Shown here in pieces: positions 6,974-7,628 of a DNA stretch of 7,628 nucleotides; position 1 is the stretch's first letter, and every line of letters starts with the position of its first letter. The DNA is taken from positions 1 through 7,628 of the forward strand of contig JAUPWC010000360.1 in assembly GCA_030916665.1 (NCBI GenBank), in the 5' to 3' direction. A program made the position numbers and the translations under genes. The notes under the pieces were generated by a model, which was not told where the DNA came from, did not search any database, and saw only the letters and a list, made by a program, of their open reading frames with translations. Source of the DNA: Verrucomicrobiota bacterium (GTDB taxonomy: Bacteria > Verrucomicrobiota > Verrucomicrobiia > Opitutales > Opitutaceae).

Positions 6974-7475
6974 TGATCCGCTTGTCGATCTCAGCGTCAT
7001 CGAGCTCATCGAAGTCGCTTTGCGCCGGCTCGGCCACGTCCAGGCCGTAGGCGGCGCGCTCGCCCTTCTGGCGCAGCGTCAGCATTTCGGCGCTGATCTT
7101 GGCCTTCTTGCCGTTCTCGAAGTCCTTGCCGATGCTGTCCAGGGTGAACAGGTTGCGGTGCTGGCTCCAGTCGGCGCGATGCCTTTCCAGCAGGTCGGCG
7201 CGGATGTCGATGGCCGCTGCGACGGTGGTTTTTGCCGGCGCCCCCGGAACTTGCGAAAGTTGCGGCGTAACTTTGTCGGCCTGCAGGTGCGCCTTCTCCA
7301 CGATCTTGCGCAGAGACTGAACTCGCTCCCACCCCTCGGTGTTTGCCTTCTTGGACACCGCCACGCGCGAGACGCCCATCGTCTTCGACACGCTCTCGAA
7401 AGTTTCGGACGGGTCGGCTTCCCACCTCTGGCGCGCGGCCTGCCAGGCTTCCTTTGTCGGGCGCGGCTTGCTCAT
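6942..7475 (-). CDS. terS: Terminase small subunit (DNA recognition)
   Basis: This 177-residue protein recognises the packaging site and regulates the large subunit. Residues 25-49 (TFESVSKTMGVSRVAVSKK followed by EGW) form a helix-turn-helix of the type found in many TerS proteins, in which 'GVS...V...A..EGW' is typical. Residues 92-146 contain LLERHRADWSQHRNLF and AEMLTLRQKGERAAYGLD, matching a recurrent TerS oligomerisation-region pattern ('RH...W', 'LRQ.GER.A.GLD'). The C-terminus is acidic then basic (DFDELDDAEIDKRINER), and may bind TerL. The start ATG 7475 is chosen because it begins the typical MSKPRPTKEAW sequence. An upstream in-frame ATG at 7535 would add 20 atypical residues including LCLIF. 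The local Shine-Dalgarno is weak (GAG about 9 nt upstream). The 3' end overlaps terL. Confidence 0.9.
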   Translation of the reverse strand: MSKPRPTKEAWQAARQRWEADPSETFESVSKTMGVSRVAVSKKANTEGWERVQSLRKIVEKAHLQADKVTPQLSQVPGAPAKTTVAAAIDIRADLLERHRADWSQHRNLFTLDSIGKDFENGKKAKISAEMLTLRQKGERAAYGLDVAEPAQSDFDELDDAEIDKRINERLNAQRAA

Positions 7476-7628
7476 TTGACGCTGCTCAAAAATGAGGCAC
7501 AATCGCGCCACAGAGCGAAAGGCGAGTGCTTGCACTCACAAGGGAAGCAGGCATGCGACCCGGATTCACGGATGGTGGGGATGCCGAGACGTTCCACCCG
7601 CTCACAGTGCGCAGGACGGCCCCGCAGA
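7472..7628 (-). CDS. Possible Cys-rich protein upstream of terS (5' end off the window)
   Basis: One minus-strand frame is open from the right edge (first complete codon at 7627) to a TGA at 7474-7472. That stop overlaps the chosen terS ATG in an ATGA arrangement, typical of translationally coupled genes, and would explain the weak terS Shine-Dalgarno. The visible 51 residues end in a Cys/His-bearing stretch (SHACFPCECKHSPFALWRDC) that could be a small metal-binding site. Against it, third positions are less GC-biased than in the neighbouring genes. It overlaps and excludes the divergent plus-strand reading. I do not recognise the family. Confidence 0.4.
   Translation of the reverse strand, partial: LRGRPAHCERVERLGIPTIRESGSHACFPCECKHSPFALWRDCASFLSSVK
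7476..7503 (+). promoter_or_regulatory. Candidate sigma-70 promoter reading rightward
   Basis: TTGACG at 7476-7481 (5 of 6 to the -35 consensus) and CACAAT at 7498-7503 (4 of 6 to the -10 consensus) are separated by 16 nt. A start near 7510 would lead into the dyad at 7524-7537 and the plus-strand frame from 7553. In GC-rich DNA such a pair is worth noting, but it also falls inside the competing minus-strand frame. Confidence 0.3.
7524..7537. other. Perfect 14-bp dyad, operator-like
   Basis: gagtgc and gcactc are separated by two bases. The site lies between the candidate plus-strand promoter and the frame at 7553, and about 50 nt upstream of the terS ATG. It could be a repressor operator or a small hairpin. 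A 6-bp half-site can occur by chance. Confidence 0.25.
7553..7628 (+). CDS. Possible divergent gene start (3' end off the window)
   Basis: ATG at 7553 follows AGGGAA (7541-7546) with about 6 nt spacing, and the frame stays open to the window end (25 codons, starting MRPGFTDGGDAETF). Third positions are mostly G or C. It would be transcribed away from the head operon, consistent with the promoter-like hexamers at 7476-7503. With so few residues no family can be named, and it is incompatible with the minus-strand frame at 7472-7628. Confidence 0.3.
   Translation, partial: MRPGFTDGGDAETFHPLTVRRTAPQ

Noticed and set aside
7476..7535. 20-residue N-terminal extension of the small terminase from ATG 7535
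   Set aside because: The added residues (MQALAFRSVARLCLIFEQRQ) are unlike TerS starts, while MSKPRPTKEAW at 7475 is typical. Homologue alignment could overturn this.
1..7628. CRISPR array, tRNA, rRNA, insertion sequence or attachment site
   Set aside because: No regularly spaced direct repeats, cloverleaf, transposase or recombinase motif was seen on either strand.

Overview
The window is the packaging and head-assembly module of a tailed double-stranded DNA phage or prophage. All well-supported genes lie on the minus strand and read from the right end to the left. The DNA is clearly GC-rich and the coding frames prefer G or C at third positions. This fits a phage of a high-GC proteobacterium, with Burkholderiales a reasonable guess, but nothing in the window fixes the host. 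No integrase, attachment site, repressor or tRNA is visible, so prophage and free phage cannot be told apart.

In transcription order the core genes are: small terminase subunit (7475-6942), large terminase subunit (6973-5531), P22-like portal protein (5526-3418), an acidic scaffold-like protein (3233-2256), N4-gp56-family major capsid protein (2223-931), a 149-residue probable capsid-associated or decoration protein (898-449), and a protein with an apparent C-terminal HeH/LEM-like helical domain that runs off the left edge (364-1). The terminase and portal genes are packed tightly, with a 32-nt overlap and then a 4-nt gap. The capsid genes are spaced further apart and each has its own good Shine-Dalgarno sequence, as expected for proteins needed in many copies.

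Two intergenic regions look regulatory. The 184 nt between portal and scaffold hold several perfect inverted repeats, the last abutting the scaffold ribosome-binding site, plus a possible 32-codon reading frame that overlaps the scaffold start. The 84 nt after the decoration gene hold two tandem hairpins. The second is a textbook intrinsic terminator, with the next gene's Shine-Dalgarno almost touching its T-run, so the highly expressed capsid genes appear to be partly insulated from what follows.

At the right edge, upstream of the small terminase, two mutually exclusive readings compete. One is a Cys-rich minus-strand gene whose stop overlaps the terminase ATG. The other is a divergent plus-strand gene with its own promoter-like hexamers, a dyad and a Shine-Dalgarno. 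In function, the terminase recognises and cuts concatemeric DNA and pumps it through the portal into a prohead built from capsid protein on the scaffold. The decoration-like and HeH/LEM-like proteins probably stabilise or complete the head.
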